Positions 25,765 through 35,497 are shown, counted from the stretch's first letter. The stretch: 64,000 nt of DNA from Fidelibacterota bacterium (GCA_018657495.1 JABHXA010000005.1:40749-104748), one strand, 5' to 3'. The notes: generated by a model from the sequence alone, not told the origin. Numbers and translations are program-made.

Positions 25765-26184
25765 ATGCCACCTATTGACGAATTACATCCTTTATTAGTA
25801 CATTTCCCCATAGCATTATTTGCGGCGGCTTTTTTTTGTGATTCTCTTGGTTTAATTCTCCAAAAAAAGTCCCTTACATCTGCAGGTTGCTGGAATTTAC
25901 TTCTGGCATTAATTGCCTCGATTTTCACAATAATATCAGGATATATATCAGATTCATTGGTGGGACATATGGAAGAACCATTTCCTATATTTTCCACTCA
26001 TGGTTCTTTGCAAATATTATCTGTATTATGGTTATTATCTATAGCTGTGTTTCGTTGGAAAATGTTTGAAAGGATTTCAAGAGAAAACCGTTTGAAATGG
26101 ATATACGTTATCATGTTTGGAGTTGGTGTGATGTTTCTTTTTTATGGTTCTCATTTAGGCGCTAAATTAGCCAATAGATTTTAA
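25765..26184 (+). CDS. DUF2231-like inner membrane protein
   Basis: A 139-residue membrane protein with four predicted hydrophobic helices. The start IDELHPLLVHFPIALF matches the HP-VHFPIAL signature of DUF2231, a family whose conserved histidines may bind haem or metal and which often neighbours cytochrome genes. It begins 15 bases after the preceding stop without an obvious ribosome site, so coupling to the upstream gene is likely. Function unknown. Confidence 0.8.
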   Translation: MPPIDELHPLLVHFPIALFAAAFFCDSLGLILQKKSLTSAGCWNLLLALIASIFTIISGYISDSLVGHMEEPFPIFSTHGSLQILSVLWLLSIAVFRWKMFERISRENRLKWIYVIMFGVGVMFLFYGSHLGAKLANRF

Positions 26185-26197
26185 CAGGTAATTATCA

Positions 26198-26644
26198 TTG
26201 AATAAATTTTCTTTTCAAAAATTCATTTCCTTAATAATCTTCTCAATATTAATCACACATTGTTCGGATAGCGGAAATCCGGCAATGAGTGAGGATGAGC
26301 CTGAACTCATTGATTATTATGCCGATAATATTCAGCCAATATTCTCAAATTCCTGCGGTGGAGGTTGTCATATCGGTGGTACTCAAGGAGGCTTAGATTT
26401 ATCCCCAAATGTGAGTTATGATAATCTGATTTCCGTCGGTGCCAATGGTTATCCTGGATCTGTCCGGGTTGCTCCATTTGATGCTGCTAATTCTGTCCTC
26501 TATAATAAAATTGCCAATACCGGGATGAGTGGTCAGCAAATGCCACCAGGCGGACCTATGCTGAGCGCATCTGAAATTACATTGATTGAAGATTGGATAA
26601 ATGATGGTGCACCATTCCAGATTGAGCAAACTGAAGGAGAATGA
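26198..26644 (+). CDS. Small exported cytochrome c-like protein with CX3CH haem motif
   Basis: A 148-residue exported protein. A hydrophobic signal segment ends at a cysteine (ILITHC22), which may be a weak lipobox although His at -1 is unusual. The haem-binding candidate is C53GGGCH58, with three rather than two residues between the cysteines. The rest (SVLYNKIANTG, GQQMPPGG with a possible methionine ligand, LIEDWINDGAPF) is typical of the planctomycete-type cytochrome c domain. The start is TTG at 26198, as no ATG fits the signal peptide. Its stop overlaps the next gene (ATGA), so it is coupled to the outer-membrane protein. Confidence 0.8.
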   Translation: MNKFSFQKFISLIIFSILITHCSDSGNPAMSEDEPELIDYYADNIQPIFSNSCGGGCHIGGTQGGLDLSPNVSYDNLISVGANGYPGSVRVAPFDAANSVLYNKIANTGMSGQQMPPGGPMLSASEITLIEDWINDGAPFQIEQTEGE

Positions 26645-27774
26645 TGAATAAAACTCTTTTTATCCCTCTAATCTTTATCATAAATATCGCCTTTACAATC
26701 CCACGGTACGCTGTTGAAAATGGTGCTTCATGCAATTTATGCCATGTTAATCCAACCGGTGGTGGCCTTAGAAATGATTATGGGAATACTCTTTTTGCAT
26801 TGGATGAATTACCAATGAGAACATCTGAGTCTTTAGAAAAAGAGCCATGGGATGGTTTTGTAAATGAGTATTTTCAAATGGGTGGCGACCTCCGGGTGCA
26901 ATCCTATGTTACAGAAAATATTGATGACGGGGAATACCGTTTCCCGATATTCCCGATGCAGGCTGATATATACGGTTATTTTACGCCATCTGATAATCTT
27001 TCTCTTTTTACACGGATCAACTTGAGCGGTACAATGCCAAATGAATTCTGGTTGTTAATTGCTGATTTCCCTGCCGATGGTTGGCTAAAAGTAGGGCGAT
27101 CTGTTCCTGATTTTGGTTTAAAACTTGATGATCATACTGCTTATATCCGTGGCGGAAGTATCAGGGCAACACACGGTTTAGTAAAAGAAGGATTATTCTT
27201 TACTCCTGATAAAATGCCGTCTCTACTGGAATTCGGCTTCAAGCCTGCAAATGGTCTAAGATTGACTGCTGGAGTATCCAACCGCTTTATTTCCTCTGGA
27301 GATCAATCGTATGGATTTAATGATCAATTAACTGATAAAACATTCACTGCCAAAGCTTCATATATCAAATCTTATTTTGAAATTGTTCATACTAATTTGA
27401 TGATTAGTTATCTTACTGAATCTGTAGTCGACGCTTACGCATTATCAGGAGGTTTATCTGCTGGTCCATTATCATGGACTTTTGAGCTCAGTCAAGCCGA
27501 TAACTGGATAACCGAAACAGAATCATCCCTGGCTCTGTATCATGAATTAGCATATACATTGAAACAGGGAATTGATTTAATCGGGAAATATGAATTTTTT
27601 GATCCGGACCAGGATATTTCGAACGGATCGGTACAAAGATTCACTGCCGGGATTGAAATCTTTCCACGATATGGTTTACAATACATTATACAGACACGCT
27701 TAATTCAATTGGAGAATCTAAATGCTGACGATCCTTCAGCAGAGTTTCTTTTCCAATTGCATTATTGGTTTTAA
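26641..27774 (+). CDS. Outer-membrane beta-barrel-like protein with N-terminal haem motif
   Basis: A 377-residue exported protein. After the signal peptide (about residues 1-20) there is a single c-type haem motif C31NLCH35 followed by VNPTGGGLRNDYG, a conserved start found on many periplasmic/outer-membrane redox proteins. The remaining ~320 residues alternate polar and hydrophobic positions, with many aromatics and glycine turns, ending in FLFQLHYWF; a terminal aromatic is typical of outer-membrane barrels. It may form a pore that brings a haem to the outer membrane. Barrel topology is inferred, not shown. The start is ATGATG at 26641, overlapping the stop of the upstream cytochrome gene. 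Confidence 0.78.
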   Translation: MMNKTLFIPLIFIINIAFTIPRYAVENGASCNLCHVNPTGGGLRNDYGNTLFALDELPMRTSESLEKEPWDGFVNEYFQMGGDLRVQSYVTENIDDGEYRFPIFPMQADIYGYFTPSDNLSLFTRINLSGTMPNEFWLLIADFPADGWLKVGRSVPDFGLKLDDHTAYIRGGSIRATHGLVKEGLFFTPDKMPSLLEFGFKPANGLRLTAGVSNRFISSGDQSYGFNDQLTDKTFTAKASYIKSYFEIVHTNLMISYLTESVVDAYALSGGLSAGPLSWTFELSQADNWITETESSLALYHELAYTLKQGIDLIGKYEFFDPDQDISNGSVQRFTAGIEIFPRYGLQYIIQTRLIQLENLNADDPSAEFLFQLHYWF

Positions 27775-27803
27775 TTTCAATTAACAGGTATAGAAAGGAA
27801 ATA

Positions 27804-28151
27804 ATGAAAAAACGATTATTATTTATTGCACTTGGGATTTTGATTGCAAATGTAGTTTTTCCACAGGGCAATGATAGTCATAAACCTAAAAATTTGCAGG
27901 TATTAAAATTCGATTCCATCCCCGAGACAAAAAAATTCATGAAGCAAATATCCAAAGATCTTGGTGTAAAATGCAAATTCTGTCATAATCTGGATGATTT
28001 CTCTCTGGACACAGATCATAAAAAAATAGGGCGCCACATGATCAATATGACTATGAAAATAAATGATGAGTATTTTACCTGGGAAAAGGCTCGGAATGTA
28101 ACTTGCTGGACTTGCCATCAGGGACAAAAAGAACCACCTGAAAAAAAATAA
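27804..28151 (+). CDS. Small dihaem cytochrome c of reaction-centre subunit type
   Basis: A 115-residue exported cytochrome with a signal peptide (MKKRLLFIALGILIANVVF) and two haem motifs, CKFCH (57-61) and CWTCH (101-105). Methionines upstream of each motif (M46 in KKFMKQIS, and the HMINMTM stretch) match the arrangement in the photosynthetic reaction-centre cytochrome subunit family, of which short non-photosynthetic members are common. The ATG at 27804 was chosen over an in-frame start at 27765 because it gives a clean signal peptide, has AAAGGAA upstream and avoids overlap with the barrel gene. It closes the redox cluster and is followed by a strong terminator. Confidence 0.88.
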   Translation: MKKRLLFIALGILIANVVFPQGNDSHKPKNLQVLKFDSIPETKKFMKQISKDLGVKCKFCHNLDDFSLDTDHKKIGRHMINMTMKINDEYFTWEKARNVTCWTCHQGQKEPPEKK

Positions 28152-28163
28152 TATTTTTTGACT

Positions 28164-28194
28164 AAAAAGGGTCTGTTTTGCAGACCCTTTTTTT
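28164..28194. terminator. Bidirectional terminator between convergent genes
   Basis: A 12-base perfect stem (AAAAAGGGTCTG, 28164-28175, pairing with 28181-28192) around a five-base loop, with A and T runs on its two sides. It lies between the dihaem cytochrome gene and the converging alpha/beta hydrolase gene and can serve both. Confidence 0.9.
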
Positions 28195-28209
28195 ATACTG
28201 TAATACTTC

Positions 28210-29091
28210 TTAATTATCCAGAGCTGATCTCAAAAATGAATCAACTCGGGACCAAAAGTCCGGGTGATGGTGACAATCAGAATGACCTTTATCGGATATA
28301 GTCCATAAGGAAATTTTATCTCTATTCCCAGCATCCAATAATCTCTTGCCATGGTTAGATGGACACACATCATCATCTTCGCCATGAATTAAAAGAAAAT
28401 TGGCCTGTGAGTTAGCTATAGTATTCTCAGGAGCGATTTCATTCATTGTGAGTCCAATCTTCCATTGCAGATAAAAAAAGAAAAACCATGCTAAAGGAAA
28501 ATACGGGATGTGATGTTTTCGGAATTCATGCAGCATCAGATCCCTGGGATGCGCAAATGAACCCACAGTCATAACTGCATTGACCCTGTCATCAATTGAT
28601 GCTTCATAAATGGCTGCTGAGCCACCAATAGACAGACCAATTACTCCAATGCGGGATATATCAGTTTTACCTCTTTTTTGAAGAAAGTCAACAACAGATC
28701 TAATATCCTCAGCAAATTTTACCATTGATGAATATTTATCATTATCGCTACTGCCATGATTACGTGAATCAAATGCCAGAATATTATATCCTGCTTTATT
28801 GAGATTGCGGATATAAACCATTACCCTTTCAACATTTCTATTCCAACCATGAACCAATATCACAGTCGGGGCATTCTCAACCGGCATGGTCTGGCATGGA
28901 ATCCACCATCCGTATAATTGTTTATTATTTTTTGTTGGTATGTGAACTTCTTCAAATGTTATGCCATATTTCTGTGGCGTATTTTTATGCGGCGTCTGGA
29001 TATTTCTATACATACGGGTCATGCCAAAAAACAATAATCCCATGATACCAACTATTATTAATCCAATTATAAGCATTATCGAAAGGATCAT
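28210..29091 (-). CDS. Membrane-anchored alpha/beta hydrolase
   Basis: A 293-residue serine hydrolase with one N-terminal membrane helix (about residues 3-22). The alpha/beta fold motifs are the oxyanion segment LVHGWNRN, the nucleophile elbow GLSIGGSAA, the acid in HGEDDDVCP and the catalytic histidine in DKGHSDCHH. It belongs to the large lysophospholipase/dienelactone-hydrolase-like group, and the substrate is unknown. The short terminus after the helix suggests the catalytic domain lies on the periplasmic side or is tethered to the membrane. It stands alone on the minus strand. Confidence 0.85.
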   Translation of the reverse strand: MILSIMLIIGLIIVGIMGLLFFGMTRMYRNIQTPHKNTPQKYGITFEEVHIPTKNNKQLYGWWIPCQTMPVENAPTVILVHGWNRNVERVMVYIRNLNKAGYNILAFDSRNHGSSDNDKYSSMVKFAEDIRSVVDFLQKRGKTDISRIGVIGLSIGGSAAIYEASIDDRVNAVMTVGSFAHPRDLMLHEFRKHHIPYFPLAWFFFFYLQWKIGLTMNEIAPENTIANSQANFLLIHGEDDDVCPSNHGKRLLDAGNRDKISLWTISDKGHSDCHHHPDFWSRVDSFLRSALDN

Positions 29092-29371
29092 TTCATTTTT
29101 CCGTAAACTTTATTTTTATTCATGTAATCTGATTTTAATTTATGGACAAAATTTACCTGAATGATTTGTTAATATTTACTCAATATATTTTTATTTTAAA
29201 AATTTAATGAATTGTCGACATTTTCATTCAAATCTTGATGACAAATATTCAATTTAATATATTCAAATTTCAGTAATTTTACGCTCATGGAAACATGAAT
29301 AAACTAACAATAAAGAATTAAAATATTATATTCAGCGATTGATGATCGAATCACGTCGTATAGGAGCGAAG

Positions 29372-30142
29372 ATGAAACAAATTATATTTACAACTTTAAT
29401 AACATTATTTTTCCTTTTTTCTATAACTGGATGTGGAAAAACTGAACAACCGGAAAATCAACAGGTACCAGGGGCAGAATCTCCTCCTGAGTCATCACTT
29501 GATGTTTCAGGCGTTGTTTCTGAAATGATGAATAGTGGTGGTTATACTTATGTTCAAATTAATACTGGTTCTAAAAAAGTTTGGGCTGCTGTGACACAAA
29601 CAAAAGTAGAAATAGGTTCCACTGTAGGATTTAGAGAAGGCATGTTAATGTCGAATTTCAAAAGCGAAACATTGGACAGGACATTTGATGAAATTTACTT
29701 TGTCCAGCAATTAATGAAACCAAAATCGTCACGCAAAATGCCTGATATGCCAACACCGGGCATGCAGGAGCAATTCTCCCGTGGTGAAGAGCATAGCCAA
29801 TCACCAGATGATGTGGATATGGATTTTTCAAAAATCAGCGTACCTTCAGAAGGATATTCAATTTCCGAAATATTTCAGAAGAACAATCAGCTGTCTGGTG
29901 AAATGGTTATTATAAGAGGCAAAGTCGTAAAGTTCAACGCTGAAATAATGGGCAAAAACTGGCTCCATATACAGGATGGAACCGGGAAACCCGGCACTGA
30001 TGATATCACTGTTACCACATCCTCAGTAGCAAATTTAGGCGATATGGTAGTTGTTGAAGGCGTCCTTACTTTAGATAAAGATTTTGGATTTGGCTATAAA
30101 TATGATCTTTTAATTGAAGATGCAAAAATTGTAATTGAGTGA
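29372..30142 (+). CDS. OB-fold lipoprotein
   Basis: A 256-residue lipoprotein. The start ATG at 29372 has TAGGAG just upstream and gives a proper lipoprotein signal peptide ending in SITGC, so it is preferred to the in-frame ATG at 29339. Two small beta-barrel segments are likely: DVSGVVSEMMNSGGYTYVQI near the N-terminus and VIIRGKVVKFNAEIMGK with WLHIQDGTG near the C-terminus. Both match the OB-fold nucleic-acid-binding-like domain seen in small bacterial lipoproteins. The linker between them is rich in Pro, Ser and acidic residues. A role at the outer or inner membrane surface is likely, but the ligand is unknown. Confidence 0.75.
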   Translation: MKQIIFTTLITLFFLFSITGCGKTEQPENQQVPGAESPPESSLDVSGVVSEMMNSGGYTYVQINTGSKKVWAAVTQTKVEIGSTVGFREGMLMSNFKSETLDRTFDEIYFVQQLMKPKSSRKMPDMPTPGMQEQFSRGEEHSQSPDDVDMDFSKISVPSEGYSISEIFQKNNQLSGEMVIIRGKVVKFNAEIMGKNWLHIQDGTGKPGTDDITVTTSSVANLGDMVVVEGVLTLDKDFGFGYKYDLLIEDAKIVIE

Positions 30143-30310
30143 TATTCTACTTGATCCAATTTGTTAATCATATTTACATAGATCAATAAATGTAGAATCA
30201 ATCTGGTGAGTCAATTGACTCCAGCATCCTTTATATTTTACTACTTTTCCTTGAGATTTTGGTTAAATTCGAGATGTCTCCTTTATGAATCTGAACAGAA
30301 AGGATAATTT

Positions 30311-31762
30311 GTGGACCCTGTAACCATAGGATTTATCGTCTACCTCATTCTGGTATTGAGCCTGGGGTTTTACAGTCTCAAACTTACCCGCAATATGAAT
30401 GACTTTGCTCTTGGCGGGCAGAGACTCGGGCCCTGGATTATTGCTTTTTCTGAGCGCGCTTCCGGTGAATCGGCATGGCTGATAATTGGACTGCCAGGTG
30501 CAGCACTAATGGCAGGATTAGTAGAACTATGGACTGTTGTTGGGTGTATTTTAGGTATCATATTCTCCTGGTTTCTAATCGCCAAACCGCTCCGCATCGC
30601 TACTGGAAAATTTCAGGTCCTCACCCTTCCCCAGTTATTTACCAAAAGATTTAAAGATCATTCTGGTATCCTTCGACTCATCTCATCTCTCATTATAACA
30701 TTCTTTTTTACCTTTTATGTGGCAGCTCAGTTTTCCGGTGCCGGGAAAGTTCTGAATGTAACATTTGGGATGACCGAACTTCAGGGCATGTTATTAGGGG
30801 CTGTAATCATTGTTTTCTACACACTCATGGGTGGGTTTTTGGCAGTCGCGTGGACTGATATGATTCAGGGAATTATCATGTTGGGTACTTTGGTTATTCT
30901 TCCCATTGTAGGCTGGCTTGAACTATCATCTATTCAAGGATCTTCCGGCATAATGAATACAGAGAATCTGTTTGGCGGGACGATAGGTTGGGCCGCAGCC
31001 GCAAGTGCAGTCGGAGGTCTTAGCTGGGGGCTCGGATATATGGGTCAGCCCCATCTTGTCACTCGATTTATGGCCATTGATTCTGCCGAAAATATTAAAA
31101 CGGGAAGACGAATCGCCATAAGCTGGGCGGTTCCTGCTTTTTTTGGTTCGATGTTTATCGGTCTCATTGGTGTTCAATTAGTTACTACCGGTTCACTCTC
31201 CTTTGAGGGAAATGTGATCACTTCCCTTTCTCAACTTGCTGATCCTGAAAAATTGATGCCAATCATGGCAACATCTTTACTTCATCCATGGGTTGCCGGA
31301 ATATTTATTTCCGGCGCCATCGCCGCTATGATGTCAACAGCTGATTCGCAGTTGCTCGTAACCACAACGGTACTTACCGAAGATATCACTAAAAACTATT
31401 TCAAAGGTATCCGAGATAATATTAACCTTCTAACCGTAGGTAGAATAATAACCATTATCATTGGTATCATTGCTTTTTATATGGCCTGGAAGTCAAGTTC
31501 ACTCGTATTTGAAATGGTCTCCTATGCCTGGGGCGGTCTGGGCGCTTCATTCGGTCCTGCACTTGTATTGACATTATGGTGGAAAAAAGTATCAAGATTT
31601 GGGGTCATTGCCGGAATGTTATGCGGGACATTTTTTACCGTATTGCCCATTTTCCCAGATATCATTACACCAAGATTAACTGCTTTTGTCATCGCTTTTC
31701 TTTCAGTGGTAGTAATCTCATTAGTTATCCCTGATAATGAAAGTAACAGGGCAGAAGTATAA
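30311..31762 (+). CDS. Sodium/solute symporter, PutP-like
   Basis: A 483-residue polytopic transporter of the sodium:solute symporter family, closest in pattern to the proline symporter PutP. Conserved segments include GPWIIAFSERASGESAWL, the GLPGAALMAGL helix, VLTLPQLFTKRFKD, GGFLAVAWTDMIQG and AAMMSTADSQLLV. It is expected to take up proline or a related compound with sodium at the inner membrane. It starts with GTG at 30311, with AAAGGA upstream. The next gene follows after 37 bases but encodes an unrelated secreted protein. Confidence 0.9.
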   Translation: MDPVTIGFIVYLILVLSLGFYSLKLTRNMNDFALGGQRLGPWIIAFSERASGESAWLIIGLPGAALMAGLVELWTVVGCILGIIFSWFLIAKPLRIATGKFQVLTLPQLFTKRFKDHSGILRLISSLIITFFFTFYVAAQFSGAGKVLNVTFGMTELQGMLLGAVIIVFYTLMGGFLAVAWTDMIQGIIMLGTLVILPIVGWLELSSIQGSSGIMNTENLFGGTIGWAAAASAVGGLSWGLGYMGQPHLVTRFMAIDSAENIKTGRRIAISWAVPAFFGSMFIGLIGVQLVTTGSLSFEGNVITSLSQLADPEKLMPIMATSLLHPWVAGIFISGAIAAMMSTADSQLLVTTTVLTEDITKNYFKGIRDNINLLTVGRIITIIIGIIAFYMAWKSSSLVFEMVSYAWGGLGASFGPALVLTLWWKKVSRFGVIAGMLCGTFFTVLPIFPDIITPRLTAFVIAFLSVVVISLVIPDNESNRAEV

Positions 31763-31799
31763 TTATCTTTAAAATATCATTATTGGAGTTTTTTTGTAA

Positions 31800-34268
31800 A
31801 TGAAAAAATATATCACAACCGTTTTATTGTCAGTTTTCTTCATGACTTTAATTACAAATCTTACAGATAATCAAAACAAAAATAATCAACCTGTACCAAC
31901 TGAATATCGGCTCCACAAAGAGAAACGAAAGGAATTCAAAAAACATCGTAAGGCATATATTGAAAATATGCATAAGTCCCATCCGGATACAGATTGGCGT
32001 CGGATAGATGATCAAACAAGAGAGCAGAAGGTCATCCAAAAAACACAATTCCGGTCTGATTTGAATGAAATGGGATTGGACGGCAATAATGAATTACCTG
32101 CCGTTAGATTTAGTAGCAGAGATATCGAAGGCAACTGGGCTGAAAGGGGCAGTAATAATCTCTCTGGGAGAATATTAACAGCAGAGATTGATTATGAAAA
32201 TGATTTGATTTACTGTGCATCTTCTGGCGGTAATCTCTGGCGGGGAAATTTGAACGGTGAAAATTGGCAATCTTTGAATGATTATTTTCAAATCACCGGG
32301 ATAAGAACGCTTCGTTTTGTTGATACTGGAACAGAAAATCGTTTACTCATTGGGACCAGTGGAAAAAAATTCTATTATACTGACAACGAGGGTTTTACCA
32401 TTATTCAGTCTGAAGGGCTCACCAATCTCCAAAACTGGGGAAATATTAAAAGATCTGTCATCAAGAATGATGAGAATTCAACTATTTATATTCTTGCTAA
32501 AGAATGGGATTATACAAACTGGTATGAAATGACCACGCTTCACAAATCAACTGATTTTGGTGAAAGTTTTCAACTCATTGAAGTACTCAGTGAATCGATG
32601 GCAGGGGAATTTGATATTTGGACTCCGCGTTATGCCCCGGGAGAGGTTTATATCCAAAATGAAAATGATGTATATTATCTTGATGAGAATGATAATTTAA
32701 TCCCTTCAGGCTCATTAAATTCCGATGAATCAGGTGGCTGTCTTCTTGTTGGGGGAATGAATGGAAATGTACCATTTATGTATGCCCGAATCGGCAGCGA
32801 AATTTATTATTCTTCAAATGCAGGCCATAGTTGGCAATGGAGAAGTTCGGCGCCGTCTGGCATTTTCACCAATAATAGTTTTAACTGTTCAAATACAAAT
32901 CCTGACTATCTTTATATGGGCAGTATCGATTTATATCGGAGTTCTGATGGAGCTGCCAGCTGGCAAATGGTCAATAACTGGTGGGAATATTATGGCCAGG
33001 AGGAAACCAAATTGCATGCCGATATCCCGGAAGTTCGCTTTTTTATCCGTCCAGATGGAAATGAAACTGCATATATCTCAACAGATGGTGGAATATATCA
33101 ATCCACTGATTATATCTATTCGGTACAAAATCTTTCCTTAAACGGATTGGGTGTTAGCCAATACTACTCCACTTATACCAGTCGATATGCCCCTCACAAT
33201 GTTTATGCCGGGGCTCAGGATCAGGGTTATCAACGCAGTGTGAATGATCAGGGTGGCATCCTCGATTTTGAACAGGTGATTAGCGGTGATTACGGACATA
33301 TGGTTTCTGGTAATGACGGCGAAAGTATTTGGTGTGATTACCCTGGGTTTGTTCTTTATTATCCCAATGCATCTTATGGATCAAATGGTCTCACCTGGGA
33401 TTTTGTCGGCAGCAATTATCTATGGATTCCACCGCTTAAGGAAAATCCGGTTCAAGACAATATCATCTATGTTGGTGGTGGCGGAACAGGTGGAAACCAC
33501 ATTATTGAACTGACTGCCAACAATTATAGCATAAGTTATCAGCAGTTAGATTTCAGTTTTGCCGCCACTGTCTCAGCCATAGACATCTCACCAATCGATC
33601 CGGATTATCGTTATGTTCTTACTACAAATGGACAGTTTTATACCAGCGGTGACGGTGGCGATACGTGGATTCTATCCGTTGGTTTTTCTGGTCCTGAATC
33701 ACATTATTTTTATGGTTCCGCTATCCATGCCTCAGCAGTTGATTTTGGAACTGTTTATATTGGTGGTAGCGGATATTCAAATCCTGCAGTATATGTCTCA
33801 GAAGATCATGGCTTATCTTTCACGTCAATAACAAACGACCTACCCTCCACTCTCGTATTTGAATTAGCAGCAACTGAGACTGAAGATATTATATTTGCTG
33901 CTACAGAGGTTGGGCCATATGCATATGTGCCCGAAGAAAATACCTGGTATGACATTGCCGGAGTAATGGCACCTGACCAAACCTATTGGTCAGTGGATTT
34001 TATCCCCGAATTAGGGACAGCTCGATTTGGTACTTATGGAAGAGGGATATGGGATTTTACTCTCGAAGGCTTTTTCTGGCTCACACCTGGTGATATAAAT
34101 CAAGATGATATTATCAATATCCAGGATATTATTCTGGTTATCAATTTTATTCTTGAAGTTAGCTATCCTGATGAAGAAGATTTATTTACTTCCGATTTGA
34201 ATGCTGATGGAGAAATCAATGTTCAGGATATTATTCTTCTGGTGAGTGACATATTAAATATTGGTTGA
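31800..34268 (+). CDS. Secreted sortilin-like BNR-repeat protein with dockerin
   Basis: An 822-residue exported protein with a signal peptide (residues 1-20) and a charged pro-region with KEKRKEFKKHRK. The bulk is a beta-propeller of the VPS10/sortilin BNR type with Asp-box motifs such as YYTDNEG, YYSSNAGHSWQW, YRSSDGAASWQM, YTSGDGGDTWIL and YVSEDHGLSF. The final ~60 residues form a dockerin-like pair of calcium loops (GDINQDDIINIQDIILV and DLNADGEINVQDIILL). No T9SS sorting domain is present, so the dockerin may anchor it to a cohesin-bearing surface protein. Similar propellers bind glycans or proteins, and the ligand here is unknown. Confidence 0.85.
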   Translation: MKKYITTVLLSVFFMTLITNLTDNQNKNNQPVPTEYRLHKEKRKEFKKHRKAYIENMHKSHPDTDWRRIDDQTREQKVIQKTQFRSDLNEMGLDGNNELPAVRFSSRDIEGNWAERGSNNLSGRILTAEIDYENDLIYCASSGGNLWRGNLNGENWQSLNDYFQITGIRTLRFVDTGTENRLLIGTSGKKFYYTDNEGFTIIQSEGLTNLQNWGNIKRSVIKNDENSTIYILAKEWDYTNWYEMTTLHKSTDFGESFQLIEVLSESMAGEFDIWTPRYAPGEVYIQNENDVYYLDENDNLIPSGSLNSDESGGCLLVGGMNGNVPFMYARIGSEIYYSSNAGHSWQWRSSAPSGIFTNNSFNCSNTNPDYLYMGSIDLYRSSDGAASWQMVNNWWEYYGQEETKLHADIPEVRFFIRPDGNETAYISTDGGIYQSTDYIYSVQNLSLNGLGVSQYYSTYTSRYAPHNVYAGAQDQGYQRSVNDQGGILDFEQVISGDYGHMVSGNDGESIWCDYPGFVLYYPNASYGSNGLTWDFVGSNYLWIPPLKENPVQDNIIYVGGGGTGGNHIIELTANNYSISYQQLDFSFAATVSAIDISPIDPDYRYVLTTNGQFYTSGDGGDTWILSVGFSGPESHYFYGSAIHASAVDFGTVYIGGSGYSNPAVYVSEDHGLSFTSITNDLPSTLVFELAATETEDIIFAATEVGPYAYVPEENTWYDIAGVMAPDQTYWSVDFIPELGTARFGTYGRGIWDFTLEGFFWLTPGDINQDDIINIQDIILVINFILEVSYPDEEDLFTSDLNADGEINVQDIILLVSDILNIG

Positions 34269-34370
34269 TGAGAATAAATATATTGAGATTGAATTGCAGA
34301 ATTGTTTTTCAGTATATTTCTGTTTCTTAAATCATTTGATAAAACGCAATTTCAAATCATGTTTACCCTA

Positions 34371-34406
34371 AAAAAAAATGGGAGATCGAAAATCGGTCTC
34401 CCATTT
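34371..34406 (-). terminator. Terminator of the sigma/anti-sigma operon
   Basis: The stem AAATGGGAGA (34376-34385) pairs with 34397-34406, followed on the minus strand by a run of T (the A run at 34371-34378 on the plus strand). It lies 24 bases beyond the stop of the minus-strand anti-sigma-like gene. Confidence 0.85.
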
Positions 34407-34429
34407 AAAGATAATTTATAATTAAAAAT

Positions 34430-35497
34430 CTATCTGGCTTCGCGCTTGACCTTTATTCGCTGTTTTCCACCTTCTTGATTTAATTGGATTTCTCCATCAG
34501 GGGCTTCAATACCAGCTTCACGCATTTTGTTTTTAACATATTCCTGTTTTTGCTCGGGGGTCATATTTTCCATTTCAGCGGCATCTATTTTAAACATTTG
34601 CACATTTCTACCATTAGGTCCATCAACAATTTCCTCAATGATCATAGTACCGTCTCCACCTTCCATTTCACCACCGATGTTTAACTCGATATTATCATTT
34701 GGGGTGCCATCCAGAACCATTTGTATATCAATCTGTTCTTCCTGACCATCTCCTGAAGTTGAAAATTCGAAACCGAATTCCATTGTGCCATCATCATTTA
34801 TGGCAATATCAATATGAGAAACTTCAGCACCATATTGTTCTAACTGCTGTTGAATTTGCAGTGCTATGGCTTCTTCAGAAAGGTCCGTTACATCAATTGA
34901 TAAATGGAATATATTTCTCAAGGCCATTTTATATGCAGGCAATGAAGAGGTTTCATCCACCGCAGCGAGATTATATCTGACCAAATCAGGATGACTCTCG
35001 ATCGAAGAAATAATTTCATTGAATACATGCTCTTCTTCGGCAGGAAGTACCACTGAAATTGTTGTGGAAACATTTCCATTTTCAATTTTAACTTCATATC
35101 CTACATCTTTGCCATACAACCAGTCCATTTCTCTGGCTATATCCTGAGCATGATCTGCATCACCGCTAACTGTCCAGTTAAGTACATGACCAACTGTTTC
35201 AGTGTATTCCATTGGTACATTACAGGCAACGATTAGCAGGACTGATGCGACCAAGCTATAGACTAGTGACAATCGTTTTATCTTTACTAAATTCAGCATA
35301 TTTTGATATCTCCCGATATTTTGATTAGCGGTTGACCGATGAGATTGAGGCTGATCCTGTTTATTTAACCAATTCTTTAATGAATTTAATTTATTTGAAT
35401 AGGTATTTTGTTTCAGTTGAGACCAGTACATGTCAATATCCGGTTCATTACCGTTATTCTTTGATGTTGATTTCTTCTGCCATTTGAATTGTTTCAT
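34430..35497 (-). CDS. Putative anti-sigma-like membrane protein
   Basis: A 355-residue protein encoded directly behind, and overlapping by 44 bases, an ECF sigma factor gene. The first ~90 residues are polar and cytoplasmic. One membrane helix follows (LSLVYSLVASVLLIVAC), then about 250 acidic periplasmic residues with two DVTDLSEEAIALQIQQQ/GGEMEGGDGTMIIEEI-type stretches and a basic end (GGKQRIKVKREAR). The start at 35497 has GGAG nine bases upstream, and a slightly longer reading to 35512 is possible. The layout is that of a membrane anti-sigma factor that releases its partner on an envelope signal. No zinc-binding anti-sigma motif is seen, so the role rests on position and topology. Confidence 0.65.
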   Translation of the reverse strand: MKQFKWQKKSTSKNNGNEPDIDMYWSQLKQNTYSNKLNSLKNWLNKQDQPQSHRSTANQNIGRYQNMLNLVKIKRLSLVYSLVASVLLIVACNVPMEYTETVGHVLNWTVSGDADHAQDIAREMDWLYGKDVGYEVKIENGNVSTTISVVLPAEEEHVFNEIISSIESHPDLVRYNLAAVDETSSLPAYKMALRNIFHLSIDVTDLSEEAIALQIQQQLEQYGAEVSHIDIAINDDGTMEFGFEFSTSGDGQEEQIDIQMVLDGTPNDNIELNIGGEMEGGDGTMIIEEIVDGPNGRNVQMFKIDAAEMENMTPEQKQEYVKNKMREAGIEAPDGEIQLNQEGGKQRIKVKREAR

